This document shows, piece after piece, positions 63,994 through 64,000 of a DNA stretch of 64,000 nt. Origin of the DNA: Streptomyces sp. NBC_00353 (GTDB taxonomy: Bacteria > Actinomycetota > Actinomycetes > Streptomycetales > Streptomycetaceae); the NCBI RefSeq assembly GCF_036108815.1, contig NZ_CP107985.1, positions 6,131,001 through 6,195,000 of the forward strand, read 5' to 3'. Every line of letters starts with the position of its first letter. Position 1 is the first letter of the stretch. The notes under the pieces are model-generated. The model saw nothing but the letters and a program-made list of their open reading frames with translations. It did not search any database and was not told the origin of the DNA. Both the position numbers and the translations under genes were made by a program.

Positions 63994-64000
63994 TGTGCGT

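Overview
The window is high-GC actinobacterial DNA, almost certainly Streptomyces chromosome. Codon use is strongly GC-biased at third positions, GTG starts and ATGA/GTGA overlaps are common, and there is a whiB sporulation gene, an F420 biosynthesis pair (fbiA/fbiB), an array of LytR-CpsA-Psr ligases and a LAXTG-type sorting signal. From memory of the family, the gene order resembles the hutU-to-ahcY interval of the S. coelicolor core chromosome. I see no phage, plasmid, CRISPR, rRNA or tRNA gene and no transposase.

Layout. 0-5.7 kb: histidine-degradation operon (hutU, an M20 amidohydrolase, hutF, hutI). 5.7-8.2 kb: a SigB/SigF-type sigma factor divergent from an anti-sigma antagonist (STAS) and an RsbW-like kinase, i.e. 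a partner-switching module. 8.3-12.7 kb: a compact set of four exported or wall-anchored proteins. Two share a domain, one ends in an LPXTG signal and one in a LAXTG signal. 12.8-16.8 kb: a POT peptide transporter divergent from a two-component system. 16.9-24.7 kb: GtrA, purK-purE, an M19 dipeptidase, UDP-glucose dehydrogenase, an acyl-CoA dehydrogenase and a methyltransferase.

24.8-39.6 kb is a cell-surface polymer region. It holds five LCP phosphotransferases on the minus strand, a GT2 glycosyltransferase, a thioesterase, a TIGR03089 protein, a PGRP-type amidase and a mannose-1-phosphate guanylyltransferase-like enzyme. A segment of about 1.1 kb (29.55-30.58 kb) of lower GC interrupts this block. 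It carries a small secreted protein gene and lies next to decayed copies of the 3' ends of two genes that are intact elsewhere in the window. 39.6-44.8 kb: an AlkA-like glycosylase, fbiB-fbiA, a cysteine dioxygenase with an in-frame repeat insertion, and whiB with a long upstream region. 45.3-51.9 kb: a very large membrane glycosyltransferase coupled to a DUF5719 lipoprotein-free secreted protein, a degenerate zincin and a DUF3499 protein. 52-64 kb: lactate permease, manB, a Trm112-like protein, a SIS-domain isomerase, manA, a CDF metal transporter, ahcY, a hypothetical, an RDD membrane protein and a SpoIIM-like membrane protein.

How the genes fit together: manA, manB and the guanylyltransferase-like gene could supply GDP-mannose. 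The glycosyltransferases may use such donors, and the LCP proteins would attach finished glycopolymers to peptidoglycan. The hut genes turn urocanate into glutamate, and purK-purE feed purine synthesis. Most of the window is conserved Streptomyces core. The less-described parts are the sortase-substrate cluster, the insertion scar among the LCP genes, the repeat insertion in the dioxygenase, and the leader hairpin of the peptide transporter.
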